A stretch of 17,549 bases of DNA from JBOHHR01 sp050740975 (GCA_050740975.1 JBOIEE010000175.1:1-17549), one strand, 5' to 3'. Counted from the first letter of the stretch, positions 1 to 7,388 are shown. Translations and numbers: made by a program. Notes: generated by a model not told the origin, from the sequence alone.

Positions 1-581
1 ACATGGCCATGGAGTTGGGGGTCGAAGGCGTAACCATCTCGCCGGGCTTTAGCTATGAGCGCGCCCCGCGCCAGAACGTGTTTTTGAAGCGCAAGAACAG
101 TAAGCAATTGTTCCGCGATGTCTTTAAGCAAGCGCGCGGGCGCAAGTGGCGGTTCAATCAGTCCTCGCTGTATCTGGATTTTCTGGCCGGCAATCAGACC
201 TACCACTGCACCCCATGGGGTAACCCCACACGCAATGTTTTCGGCTGGCAGAAACCCTGCTACTTACTGGTGGGGGAAGGCTATGCGTCGAGCTTCAGAT
301 CCTTACTGGAAGAGACCGATTGGGATAACTATGGCACCGGTAGAAATCCCAAGTGTGCCGATTGTATGGTGCATTCCGGGTACGAAGCCACAGCTGTGGA
401 TGACACCTTCCGGCATCCCTGGAAGGCACTCAAAGTCGCCTTGTTCGGTCCTGGTACGAAAGGGCCTATGGCTCCCGAAGTTTCGTTCTTGTATGAAGAC
501 GCCACCCCGGCGCGGCTTCGGCTGATAAAGACGGGCGATTCGGTGGCAGACTCGGACGGCAAGAAACGCCAGGTCGCTTGA
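1..581 (+). CDS. hpnH: Adenosylhopene synthase HpnH, radical SAM (3' part only)
   Basis: This is the C-terminal ~193 residues of a hopanoid-biosynthesis radical SAM protein, cut by the window edge; the reading frame is open from base 3. HpnH joins a 5'-deoxyadenosyl group to diploptene (hopene), giving adenosylhopane, the first step to C35 extended hopanoids. The radical SAM CxxxCxxC cluster would lie upstream and is not visible. What is visible is the family's characteristic C-terminal half: a CTPWGNPT-type segment, the stretch NYGTGRNPKCADCMVHSGYE with its two close cysteines, and a following helix ending in a polar tail. The gene lies 21 bp before hpnB on the same strand, consistent with one operon. 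Family assignment is from recognised motifs; the reaction is established for the family. Confidence 0.9.
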   Translation, partial: MAMELGVEGVTISPGFSYERAPRQNVFLKRKNSKQLFRDVFKQARGRKWRFNQSSLYLDFLAGNQTYHCTPWGNPTRNVFGWQKPCYLLVGEGYASSFRSLLEETDWDNYGTGRNPKCADCMVHSGYEATAVDDTFRHPWKALKVALFGPGTKGPMAPEVSFLYEDATPARLRLIKTGDSVADSDGKKRQVA

Positions 582-602
582 TTTTCTAGCTAAACGGCGC
601 AG

Positions 603-1712
603 GTGTTGGGGTTGGTATTAGCCGCCTGCGCTCTGTGGCTGACCATCGCGTTGCTTCCTTGGCGCCCTTGGGCGACCTCGGAATCCTTGGACGCGCCCGT
701 GCTCGATGAGCCGGGCACCTTCTCAGATACCACTATTCTCATTCCGGCGCGAAACGAGGTCGATGTCATCGCACGCACCTTAACCGCAGCGGCGGAGCAG
801 GGAACGGGCGTGCGGATCATTCTGGTCGATGATCGTTCCATGGACGATACCGTTTCGAATGCACAGAGCCTTGCGCTGCGCAACCTACGGATCATCGCCG
901 GCGCACGGCTTCCGGTCGGCTGGACCGGCAAGCTTTGGGCTTTAGAACAGGGACGAAAACACGTTGAGACCGAATACCTACTCTTGTTGGACGCCGACAT
1001 CGTGCTCGCGCCTGGAACCTTGGCGGCGCTACGAGCGAAAATGGATCTGGAGGACAGGCAGTTTGTGTCGTTGCTGGCGGAGCTTAGCATGGATGGCCTT
1101 TGGGGGAAGCTGCTTCTTCCAGCGTTCGTATATTTCTTCAAGCTGCTATATCCTTTCCGCTTAGCGAATTCTGGCGCCGGTTTCGTTGCTGCGGCGGCCG
1201 GGGGCTGCATTCTGACCCGTACCCAAATGATCGACTCCATCGGGGGCTTCGGCTCGATCAAAAACGCGTTAATCGACGATTGTGCGCTGGCACGCCGGGT
1301 GAAATCGCGCGGGGCCAGAACCTGGATAGGGTTGACGCACTCAGCAAAGAGTGCGCGCCCCTATCCAACTTTGGCAACGATATGGAACATGGTGGCGCGT
1401 ACCGCCTTTGCGCAACTGCTTTACTCGAACGCGTTGCTGCTGCTTTGCACGTCCGCCTTGGTCCTCGCGTTTTTGGTTCCGGTGATCGGGGCCGCGCTTT
1501 TCCCGGGGGCGACCTCTGCGATTTCTGTCGCGACGGTGCTGGTCATGTTATGCACTTACTTACCGGTACTGCGTTACTACCGAATCCCTTATCATTGGGC
1601 GCTAAGCCTTCCTTTGGCCGGGGCTCTTTTCACGGCTATGGTATGGACCTCAGCACTCAGGCATTGGCTGGGCCAGGGGGCGATATGGAAAGGACGAAGC
1701 TACACTAAATAG
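603..1712 (+). CDS. hpnB: Hopanoid-associated glycosyltransferase HpnB (family 2)
   Basis: A 369-residue membrane-bound family 2 glycosyltransferase. A hydrophobic segment occupies about residues 2-19. The GT-A domain follows, with the nucleotide-binding strand ending in DDR (76-78), the metal-binding DAD (130-132), a DD pair at 225-226 in the acceptor/base region, and a QGAIWKGR motif near the C-terminus. Two or three more hydrophobic segments lie at about 277-300, 306-322 and 333-350. The start is GTG at 603: an in-frame stop lies just upstream at 591, and no strong Shine-Dalgarno is visible, which suggests coupling to hpnH 21 bp before it. The HpnB name is a family association with hopanoid clusters; the sugar and acceptor are not shown by the sequence. 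Confidence 0.87.
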   Translation: MLGLVLAACALWLTIALLPWRPWATSESLDAPVLDEPGTFSDTTILIPARNEVDVIARTLTAAAEQGTGVRIILVDDRSMDDTVSNAQSLALRNLRIIAGARLPVGWTGKLWALEQGRKHVETEYLLLLDADIVLAPGTLAALRAKMDLEDRQFVSLLAELSMDGLWGKLLLPAFVYFFKLLYPFRLANSGAGFVAAAAGGCILTRTQMIDSIGGFGSIKNALIDDCALARRVKSRGARTWIGLTHSAKSARPYPTLATIWNMVARTAFAQLLYSNALLLLCTSALVLAFLVPVIGAALFPGATSAISVATVLVMLCTYLPVLRYYRIPYHWALSLPLAGALFTAMVWTSALRHWLGQGAIWKGRSYTK

Positions 1713-1786
1713 GATGCCGGGTATTTTTCATCGCCTTAAGGGTATGGTATTTTGACCCGATCAAAAGAAAAAACCCTGCGAATAGG

Positions 1787-1800
1787 GAGTTTATAAACTC
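1787..1800. promoter_or_regulatory. 14-bp perfect palindrome over the RBS of the mlaC/hpnM gene
   Basis: GAGTTTATAAACTC is a perfect 14-bp palindrome ending 3 bases before the ATG at 1804. Its left edge overlaps GGGAG (1785-1789), the only Shine-Dalgarno-like sequence available. A second short pairing, CCCT (1775-1778) with AGGG (1784-1787), shares the same bases, so the two structures could be alternatives. It may be a protein operator or an RNA element that limits translation; the sequence does not decide which. Confidence 0.45.
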
Positions 1801-1803
1801 TAA

Positions 1804-2412
1804 ATGAAATTGCACCGGTGCCACTTCCTGCTATTGCTGACATGTTGGGGGCCAGGCGCAGGAGCTGCTACTCAGCCCCTGAGCGCTGATGCTGTGGTCG
1901 AACAACTGCACGGCACCTTGATTCGAATAATGGAAAACGCGGATAAACTTGGGTATACGGGTCGATATCAAACGCTTAAGCCCGTCGTAGACGACAGCTT
2001 CGATTTTGGGGAGATCTCGCGCATCGTAATGGGCCGCTATTGGCGCCACCTGGACAATGGCCAGCAAGCCGAATTCTTAAACATTTTTAAAGCGCTGAGT
2101 ACGGCCACCTATGCCGCGCGGTTCGACAGCTACTCGGGGGAAAGCTTTCGACAGGTGGCAAAGGAACCGTTTAAGGGTGAGCGCTTATTGCTAAAAACGG
2201 AATTGGTGAAACAAAATGGAGAAACTATACCGTTTTTGTATGTGTTGCAGCCGCAACAACAGAAGTGGCTGATCATTAACGTGGTGGCCGACGGGGTGAG
2301 CGATCTCTCCTTGAAGAAAGCGGAATATGCGTCGATCATGAAGAGAGAAGGTTTTCCACACCTGATCGCAAAGTTGCGCGAGAAGATCGCCGAATACGAA
2401 AATCCGAAATAA
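1804..2412 (+). CDS. hpnM: HpnM / MlaC-family periplasmic lipid-binding protein
   Basis: A 202-residue secreted protein of the MlaC/Ttg2D family (called HpnM when found in hopanoid clusters). Residues 1-21 form a signal peptide with a hydrophobic LLLLT core and an AGA-A cleavage site. The mature part shows the family's features: an early helix around DAVVEQLHGTL, a DFGEISRIVMGRYWRHL block near residue 66, LNIFKAL, and a later strand segment with QKWLIINVVADGVSDL. In the Mla pathway MlaC shuttles phospholipid between the outer-membrane MlaA complex and an inner-membrane transporter. The gene sits between hpnB and mlaA, so a hopanoid or mixed lipid cargo is plausible but inferred. It is 91 bp from hpnB, with its own RBS region under a palindrome. 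Confidence 0.85.
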   Translation: MKLHRCHFLLLLTCWGPGAGAATQPLSADAVVEQLHGTLIRIMENADKLGYTGRYQTLKPVVDDSFDFGEISRIVMGRYWRHLDNGQQAEFLNIFKALSTATYAARFDSYSGESFRQVAKEPFKGERLLLKTELVKQNGETIPFLYVLQPQQQKWLIINVVADGVSDLSLKKAEYASIMKREGFPHLIAKLREKIAEYENPK

Positions 2413-2439
2413 CCATAAGAACTGGCCGAGGCACAACCA

Positions 2440-3198
2440 ATGAATAAACAGCAAAAGGGTGCTTTCACGTTTAAAGTGATTGCGCTAGGCGTGCTGCTCG
2501 CGTTCGGGAACGGTTGTGCCACTACCCGATCGGATCCGGAGAAAGACCCAATCGAACCCGTGAATCGGGTTTTCTTTAAGGTCAATGAAAATTTGGACAA
2601 GTACTTAATGAAACCGGTGGCGCAAGGTTATCAGAAAGTCACTCCCAAGCCGGTGCGCAAGAGCGTCACCAACTTCTTCGATAATCTTTTCTACCCCAAC
2701 GTGATCCTGAATGGTTTTCTTCAAGCGAAGTTCACGCAAGGATTTCGTGACTTGGCCCGCTTGTTCGTCAATACCACGATCGGGATCGGCGGCTTATTCG
2801 ACCGGGCAACGCCGGCCGGATTGGTGCGCCACCGGGAAGACCTGGGACAGACCTTGGCCACCTGGGGCATGGGCCAGGGCCCTTACCTTGTTATCCCTTT
2901 ACTGGGGCCAAGCACGGCGCGCGATGTCACTGATCTTGCCCCGAGGACCTTCTTGAGTCCGCTTTTCTATATCGAGAGTGCGGCCACTTACGGCGTCGCT
3001 GCCTTGAACGTGATAAACGAGCGCGCCAACCTGCTGGAAGCCACAGAGATCCGCGATGAAGCCGCCCTGGATTCTTATACCTTCACGCGGGAGGCGTTTC
3101 TCCAACGCCGCAACGACCTGATCTACGATGGCAACCCACCGGTGGAGGAGTTCGAAGACTTCTTCGAAGAGGAGACAGACGCCGACCTGGTGGAATAG
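2440..3198 (+). CDS. mlaA: MlaA/VacJ-family outer-membrane lipoprotein
   Basis: A 252-residue lipoprotein. Residues 1-25 are a signal peptide ending at Cys26; the residues before the cysteine (GNG) are a poor fit to the usual lipobox, but the position after a hydrophobic run is right. The mature protein carries typical MlaA sequence: DPIEPVNRVFFKVNENLDKY, then TNFFDNLFYPNVILNGFLQ, the RLFVNTTIGIGGLFD block near residue 110, and LGQTLATWGMGQGPYLVIP with LGPSTARD. The C-terminus is acidic. MlaA forms a ring in the inner leaflet of the outer membrane and removes misplaced phospholipid together with MlaC. It follows the mlaC-like gene by 27 bp, supporting a functional pair. No inner-membrane MlaFEDB genes are in the window. 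It converges on the next gene with only 6 bp between stop codons. Confidence 0.92.
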   Translation: MNKQQKGAFTFKVIALGVLLAFGNGCATTRSDPEKDPIEPVNRVFFKVNENLDKYLMKPVAQGYQKVTPKPVRKSVTNFFDNLFYPNVILNGFLQAKFTQGFRDLARLFVNTTIGIGGLFDRATPAGLVRHREDLGQTLATWGMGQGPYLVIPLLGPSTARDVTDLAPRTFLSPLFYIESAATYGVAALNVINERANLLEATEIRDEAALDSYTFTREAFLQRRNDLIYDGNPPVEEFEDFFEEETDADLVE

Positions 3199-3204
3199 TC
3201 GCGA

Positions 3205-4857
3205 TCATTCGAACAGTACGCTGGCTTTCTGCAAGGTCTTCCAGATCCCCCAGGCGAGCGGGATCCCGACCAGGGTCCATGAGATGGCAACCAAGACCCA
3301 GCTAAAGCTGCTCGGGTGCCATTCGTTGCCGTTAGACGACTGCATGATCCTATCTCCTCCCGTCATTTCGATGCGTAAACCGTTTCGTGGGCCAATCGAC
3401 GTTCGGCTTCCAATTTCCCTGTCCGTCATGTAGAACCTATCTGCAACCGGCCTCAGCGCCAGATTGCACAGAAAACCAACAAACAGCAACCCGGCTAGCA
3501 CGTACATCGTGGTATTGTAGGCCTCTGCCGGGGGCACACCGTGGTCGATTTGAAACTCACGGATATAGTTGACGATCACGGGCCCGAGGATGCCGGCCAT
3601 GGACCAGGCTGTGAGCAAGCGCCCATGGATGGCGCCGACGAACTGGGTGCCAAACATGTCGGCGAGATAAGCTGGGATGGTCGCAAAACCGCCACCGTAC
3701 ATAGTCAAGATGATGCAGAACAATCCGACGAACAGCGCGCTGCTGCCGATCTTGCCGGCGTAGGGCGCCGACGCGTATAGAATCATGCCTAGGATGAAAA
3801 AGGTGAAGTAGGTGCGTTTGCGGCCGATGAAATCCGACAGCGATGCCCAGAAAATGCGGCCGGCGAGGTTGAAGAGACTGAGCAGGCCGGTGAAGCCCGC
3901 AGCGATGGCGGCTACCAAACCTGCCTGCTCTTGGGTCAGCTCGGCCAGTGTTGCCGCCACATCGATCAGCTTGCCGCCAAAGACCTCCTGAAGCATGGGC
4001 GAAGCCATTCCGATAACGCCAATACCGGCACTTACGTTCATGCACAGCACACCCCAAAGCAACCAGAATTGCACCGGATTGGGCGCCTTATAAAGGTGCA
4101 CATGACCTGAGGTGATCATCGCCTGCTGTTGCGCGGGAGGAGTCCAGTGTGCCGGTTTCCAATCCGGTGGCGGAACACGGTAACCAAACGCGCCGCACAT
4201 CATGGCAATAAAATAGACCGCTCCCAGGGTGACGAACGTCTCCCAAACTCCCACCGAGGACTCAGTTTGATAATGCTTCATAAGCATATCCGCAAGCGGC
4301 GAGCCGATCATCGCCCCGCCGCCGAAGCCCATGATCGCCATTCCAGTTGCCATCCCGCGTCGGTCCGGGAACCATTTAATGAGCGTGGTGACCGGGGAGA
4401 TGTAACCCAGCCCCAGACCGCAGCCACCGATAATGCCCGAACCCAGCCAAAGAAGCCGGATCTCATGAACGTATACTCCCCACGCCGAGATCAGCAGACC
4501 GCCTGCCCAGCACAGTGCCGCTACGGCCCCGGCTTTGCGCGGCCCGGCGTGTTCGAGCCAGTGACCAAAGATGGCAGCAGAGGAGCCAAGGTACACAAAG
4601 AAGAGGGTGTACATCCAGCCCAGGGTGCTGATCTTCCAATCGCAGTTGCGGGCGATGATCTGCGCGAACAGGGATAGGTCGGGGGAACAAGCGACGGATT
4701 CGGTAATGCCAATGGACTTGCTAAGCGGCAGCCAAAAGACGCTGAACCCATAAGCCATGCCGATACAGAGATGGATCGCCAGCGCAGCGGGCGGTACCAG
4801 CCAGCGGTTAAACCCCGGTTTTGCGATCGTTCTTTGTTTCGCCAGAATATCGGCCAT
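3205..4857 (-). CDS. OFA-family MFS transporter (oxalate/formate antiporter-like)
   Basis: A 550-residue major facilitator with about twelve membrane segments, of the oxalate/formate antiporter (OFA) type. Seen: an N-terminal segment with HLCIGMAYGFSVFWLPLSKS, then the cytoplasmic-loop motif RRGMATGMAIMGFGGG, and in the second half AGRIFWASLSDFIGRKRTYF and GGGFATIPAYLADMFG. The protein continues about 70 residues past the last core helix and ends in a single hydrophobic segment, WVLVAISWTLVGIPLAWGIW, followed by KTLQKA; this resembles the separately encoded MFS small subunit known beside some OFA genes. I chose ATG at 4857 because AGGGAGAAG lies just upstream; a longer reading to 4893 has no better RBS. 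The substrate cannot be read from sequence: OFA members move oxalate, formate, lactate, pyruvate and related acids. Confidence 0.85.
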   Translation of the reverse strand: MADILAKQRTIAKPGFNRWLVPPAALAIHLCIGMAYGFSVFWLPLSKSIGITESVACSPDLSLFAQIIARNCDWKISTLGWMYTLFFVYLGSSAAIFGHWLEHAGPRKAGAVAALCWAGGLLISAWGVYVHEIRLLWLGSGIIGGCGLGLGYISPVTTLIKWFPDRRGMATGMAIMGFGGGAMIGSPLADMLMKHYQTESSVGVWETFVTLGAVYFIAMMCGAFGYRVPPPDWKPAHWTPPAQQQAMITSGHVHLYKAPNPVQFWLLWGVLCMNVSAGIGVIGMASPMLQEVFGGKLIDVAATLAELTQEQAGLVAAIAAGFTGLLSLFNLAGRIFWASLSDFIGRKRTYFTFFILGMILYASAPYAGKIGSSALFVGLFCIILTMYGGGFATIPAYLADMFGTQFVGAIHGRLLTAWSMAGILGPVIVNYIREFQIDHGVPPAEAYNTTMYVLAGLLFVGFLCNLALRPVADRFYMTDREIGSRTSIGPRNGLRIEMTGGDRIMQSSNGNEWHPSSFSWVLVAISWTLVGIPLAWGIWKTLQKASVLFE

Positions 4858-4974
4858 CGACTTCTCCCTAGTATCACCGACCGCGCCCCTCACGGTAGGC
4901 TCAACGCTTTATCCGACGTGGATAACGTGCTAGTTTGCCGGAGTTTAAACAAACAACACGAGAATACCAAGTTT

Positions 4975-5349
4975 GTGATTACGTGGCAGATGATCGTGAC
5001 AGTGTTAATCGCCCTGGCGCTCCATCCGTGGGTGTTGCGCGTCGCGACGGCGATGATGGTTGAGGCGCAAGTCTCTTATTCCCGAGCGTTTAGGATCATT
5101 GCCATCGAGTATGTCGTTGGTGGTGTAGCGGCGCTCAGTTTGATCAAATTAACCGGTCAGACCATAGCGCTTATTTTGGCGGCCGTTGTGCTGATAGCCG
5201 TGGGCGCCACGTTGGTAGGGAAGTGGTTGTCGTTCGCGAACGGCGAACAGATAGGCGTTGGCAACGGGGTGTTGATCCAGTTCGTGCAGGTACCCCTGGT
5301 TATTCCATTGCTCATCCTGGTGTCGTTTCTTTTCGATGCCACCACTTGA
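4975..5349 (+). CDS. Small hypothetical integral membrane protein
   Basis: About 124 residues with roughly four hydrophobic segments: VTVLIALALHPWVL near the start, YVVGGVAALSLI, IALILAAVVLIAVGATLV, and VPLVIPLLILVSFLF at the end. I do not recognise a family. The start is uncertain. GTG at 4975 keeps the first membrane segment whole; ATG at 4990 is close behind, and the frame stays open much further upstream into the divergent transporter gene, where it is probably just a shadow. It is transcribed away from the MFS gene, so the two share a short control region, and it converges on cpdA. Codon pattern and hydrophobic layout support a real protein; function is unknown. Confidence 0.6.
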   Translation: MITWQMIVTVLIALALHPWVLRVATAMMVEAQVSYSRAFRIIAIEYVVGGVAALSLIKLTGQTIALILAAVVLIAVGATLVGKWLSFANGEQIGVGNGVLIQFVQVPLVIPLLILVSFLFDATT

Positions 5350-5395
5350 ATGATGGAAGCGAGAAAAAGTGTCTGCGGGGCTCTATCTTTGAATG

Positions 5396-5409
5396 CCCCT
5401 CCGGGGTTT
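5396..5409. terminator. Possible weak bidirectional hairpin between convergent genes
   Basis: CCCC (5396-5399) and GGGG (5403-5406) around a 3-base loop, followed by only three T residues. The same CCCC could pair instead with GGGG at 5377-5380. It lies in the 73-bp gap between the convergent membrane-protein gene and cpdA, where a terminator is expected, but the stem and T-run are weak. Confidence 0.25.
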
Positions 5410-5422
5410 GAATCGACTTAGC

Positions 5423-6229
5423 TTACACGGGCACTCGAACGATTCCGCTTTGCAATCGGCCATCGGTACCCAATGTCAACCAACGATAACCAGGGCCTTG
5501 GGGATCCTTCGCGAAGCGATCACTTCCGGGGAGAAACTGGACGCAGGTGGAGGGGGTGCCCAGTAATGCTACGCCCCTGCGATAGAGCGAGAATTCTTGA
5601 TGGATATGGCCCCAAATCACGCCTTTGACTTTGGGCTGACGGTCTAGCACCGCGAACAGTTCTTCGGGATTATCGAGGCGCATTGCATCCAGCCATGGGC
5701 TGCCGATTGGCACCACAGGGTGGTGCAAACAGACCAAAGCATATTTGGCTTGCGGGTGGTGAAGCAAGCGCTCTAAGCTGTCAAGTGCCGTTTGGTCTAG
5801 ATGGCCGCCCTGATTTCCGGAGGAATGGGTGCTGAGAAAGATCACTATCCATTTACCAAACAAGGCGTGATCGATAAGGTAGATGTTTTCGCCAGGCATA
5901 ACCTGGTGCATGAGCTCGGGGTCGTCGTGATTGCCCGGCAAGCAATAAACGGAGACATCCAACTCCAGCAGCTGGGCACGCAGATTCTGGTACGCTGCAC
6001 GCGATATTTTCTCAACCAAGTCCCCTGTCAGCACAACGGCGGCCGGAGGCCAATATCGCTTCCGCATTAAAGACAAGACTTGCGCCAGCGTATCGGCGGT
6101 ATTGACGCCGTTCAAGCTCGCCTCGGGGGAAGCGAAGATATGCGGGTCTGTGATTTGTATAATCCTCGTTCCCGCTACTGAAGGGCCAGAGAAACTGCTG
6201 TCGCTGTGAAGATGCGTCTCTGTTGTCAT
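5423..6229 (-). CDS. cpdA: 3',5'-cyclic-AMP phosphodiesterase-like metallophosphoesterase
   Basis: A 268-residue calcineurin-type metallophosphoesterase, close in length to CpdA of enterobacteria (about 275). All binuclear metal-site motifs are present: D28-x-H30 in QITDPHIF, D70 in VVLTGDLVE, N100-H101-D102 in LPGNHDDPE, H170 in LVCLHHP, and H208-x-H210 in WGHIHQEF. The segment with STHSSGNQGGHLD near residue 135 and the C-terminal PSTCVQFLPGSD are typical of CpdA-like enzymes. CpdA hydrolyses cAMP in the cytoplasm and so lowers CRP signalling; activity on other cyclic nucleotides cannot be excluded. The gene is divergent from the O-methyltransferase with a 122-bp gap. No strong Shine-Dalgarno is visible before the ATG. 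Confidence 0.82.
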   Translation of the reverse strand: MTTETHLHSDSSFSGPSVAGTRIIQITDPHIFASPEASLNGVNTADTLAQVLSLMRKRYWPPAAVVLTGDLVEKISRAAYQNLRAQLLELDVSVYCLPGNHDDPELMHQVMPGENIYLIDHALFGKWIVIFLSTHSSGNQGGHLDQTALDSLERLLHHPQAKYALVCLHHPVVPIGSPWLDAMRLDNPEELFAVLDRQPKVKGVIWGHIHQEFSLYRRGVALLGTPSTCVQFLPGSDRFAKDPQGPGYRWLTLGTDGRLQSGIVRVPV

Positions 6230-6351
6230 AACCGGAGGCTCTGCTGCTAACCTGAGCCAGTATAGAGTAGAGAGCCACGAAAAAATTCCGTAGCCTGATT
6301 CGAGCGAATCAGGAACAAGACTCCATTCAAATTATTACCGGATGCTTTACC

Positions 6352-7014
6352 ATGACAAACAAAACGATCACCCTAACCGATGGGTTGTATGAGTATCTTA
6401 AATCCGTATCCCTGCGAGAGCCACCGCTCCTCCAGCGCCTGCGTGAAGAGACCGGCCATCTCCCCATGGCTAACATGCAGATCGCCCCCGAGCAAGGCCA
6501 GTTTATGGCCCTGCTGATCGAACTCATGGGCGCCACCCGCGCCTTGGAGGTGGGCGTATTCACCGGATACAGCGCGCTGTGGACGGCTTTGGCGCTGCCA
6601 CCCGAAGGCAAGCTGGTCGCCTGTGACATCGATGAATCCTACACCAACGTTGCGCAACGCTATTGGCAAGAGGCGGGTGTGGCCGACAAGATCGAGCTGC
6701 GTCTGGCACCGGCCATAGAGACTATGAACTGGTTGATCAGCATGGGCGAAAGGCAAAGCTACGACTTCATCTTTATCGATGCCGATAAACAGAGCTACCT
6801 CGGCTATTACGAAGGAGCGTTGCGTTTGCTGCGCCCTGGGGGCTTGATCGCCGTAGACAATGTCTTGTGGTCCGGGAGGGTGGCCGATCCCGCAGCGAGT
6901 GATCCGGAAACTCTAGCCTTGCGCCATTTCAACGAAGTGTTATGCCGGGATTCTAGGGTGAACATCAGCCTGTTGCCGGTGGCCGATGGCCTTACCTTAG
7001 CGGTAAAGCGCTAA
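6352..7014 (+). CDS. Class I SAM-dependent O-methyltransferase (CCoAOMT-like)
   Basis: A 220-residue cytoplasmic methyltransferase of the caffeoyl-CoA/catechol O-methyltransferase family (PF01596 type). The SAM-binding glycine loop is EVGVFTGYSA (66-75), the acidic residue binding the ribose lies in CDID (about 92), and the divalent-metal ligands typical of the family are present as D143 in FIDAD and D169-N170 in AVDNVLWSG. The N-terminal region with GHLPMANMQIAPEQGQFM also matches bacterial members. These enzymes methylate catechol-like hydroxyls; the natural substrate in most bacteria is unknown and nothing nearby indicates it. It is divergent from cpdA and followed by the long nrdA control region, so it appears monocistronic. 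Confidence 0.86.
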   Translation: MTNKTITLTDGLYEYLKSVSLREPPLLQRLREETGHLPMANMQIAPEQGQFMALLIELMGATRALEVGVFTGYSALWTALALPPEGKLVACDIDESYTNVAQRYWQEAGVADKIELRLAPAIETMNWLISMGERQSYDFIFIDADKQSYLGYYEGALRLLRPGGLIAVDNVLWSGRVADPAASDPETLALRHFNEVLCRDSRVNISLLPVADGLTLAVKR

Positions 7015-7082
7015 TTGCGAGAAGGCTTGGAAATAAATCAGGGATTTCTTGGCAACTGCTTGAAACGGCGCCGATTTGCCTG

Positions 7083-7101
7083 AATTATCCCAAATTATCC
7101 C
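7083..7101 (+). repeat. Two TTATCC direct repeats upstream of nrdA (DnaA-box-like)
   Basis: AATTATCCC occurs at 7083-7091 and again at 7093-7101, one helical turn apart. Each contains TTATCC, the first six bases of the DnaA-box consensus TTATCCACA, but the last three positions match poorly (7 of 9 overall). DnaA is known to control nrdAB in E. coli, so the placement is suggestive. Binding is inferred only. Confidence 0.35.
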
Positions 7102-7131
7102 CCGTTTACCCCCAAACTGATAACAAAGAAT

Positions 7132-7147
7132 ACACACTATATTGTGG
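7132..7147. promoter_or_regulatory. NrdR-box-like site 1
   Basis: The 16-base site agrees at 14 positions with the NrdR-box consensus acaCwAtATaTwGtgt as I recall it. NrdR is the nucleotide-sensing repressor of ribonucleotide reductase operons. The site lies about 240 bases before nrdA and covers TATATT, a plausible -10 hexamer. Confidence 0.7.
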
Positions 7148-7163
7148 TCTTACAGCTTTAAGA

Positions 7164-7179
7164 CCCCACGTTATTGTGC
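7164..7179. promoter_or_regulatory. NrdR-box-like site 2 (degenerate)
   Basis: Only about 10 of 16 positions fit the NrdR-box consensus, but the right half TATTGTG is identical to that of site 1 and lies exactly 32 bases further on. NrdR operators are characteristically paired at near-integral helical turns, so spacing supports this weaker site. Confidence 0.5.
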
Positions 7180-7215
7180 TACAGTCACCATAACAAAGCT
7201 CTGAGTAGGTTGTTT

Positions 7216-7320
7216 ATGGCCAGCGAAGCCGGAAACACCGGCTCTCACGGCGTAACGAAGCATAACGGCTTTACAAGAGCTTTCTTATCGAACCGCGAGC
7301 CTACGCTAGCAGCCTGCTGA
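7216..7320 (+). CDS. Possible 34-codon small ORF in the nrdA leader
   Basis: An ATG at 7216 preceded by GAGTAGG opens a 34-codon frame ending in TGA at 7318, inside the leader of nrdA and downstream of the NrdR-like sites. The peptide would begin MASEAGNTGSHGV and end in LAAC. It contains no membrane segment and I recognise no family. It could be a leader peptide affecting nrdA expression, or chance; the stem AGCCGG/CCGGCT lies within its first codons. The only support is the SD-like sequence and position. Confidence 0.25.
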   Translation: MASEAGNTGSHGVTKHNGFTRAFLSNREPTLAAC

Positions 7321-7388
7321 CTCCACACCCTGGTGGCCGGCGTAGCCGAGCATATCGAAAGAGGAACACCAGCCTAGGAGGAGTCCCG

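Larger units (their letters stand above)
7015..7388 (+). promoter_or_regulatory. nrdA control region and long untranslated leader
   Basis: 374 bases without a large gene. The upstream half holds two AATTATCCC direct repeats 10 bp apart (7083-7101), then a good NrdR-box-like site (7132-7147) and a second, degenerate one (7164-7179). The downstream half is a leader of roughly 200 bases with a stem AGCCGG/CCGGCT (7227-7243), a possible 34-codon ORF (7216-7320), and a strong nrdA RBS, AGGAGGAG, ending 6 bases before the ATG at 7389. TATATT inside the first box could be a -10 element, so a repressor bound there would block the promoter; no clear -35 is visible. Confidence 0.6.

Noticed and set aside
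4129..4677. 182-codon plus-strand frame inside the MFS transporter gene
   Set aside because: Antisense shadow of a well-supported membrane transporter; no RBS or protein-like pattern.
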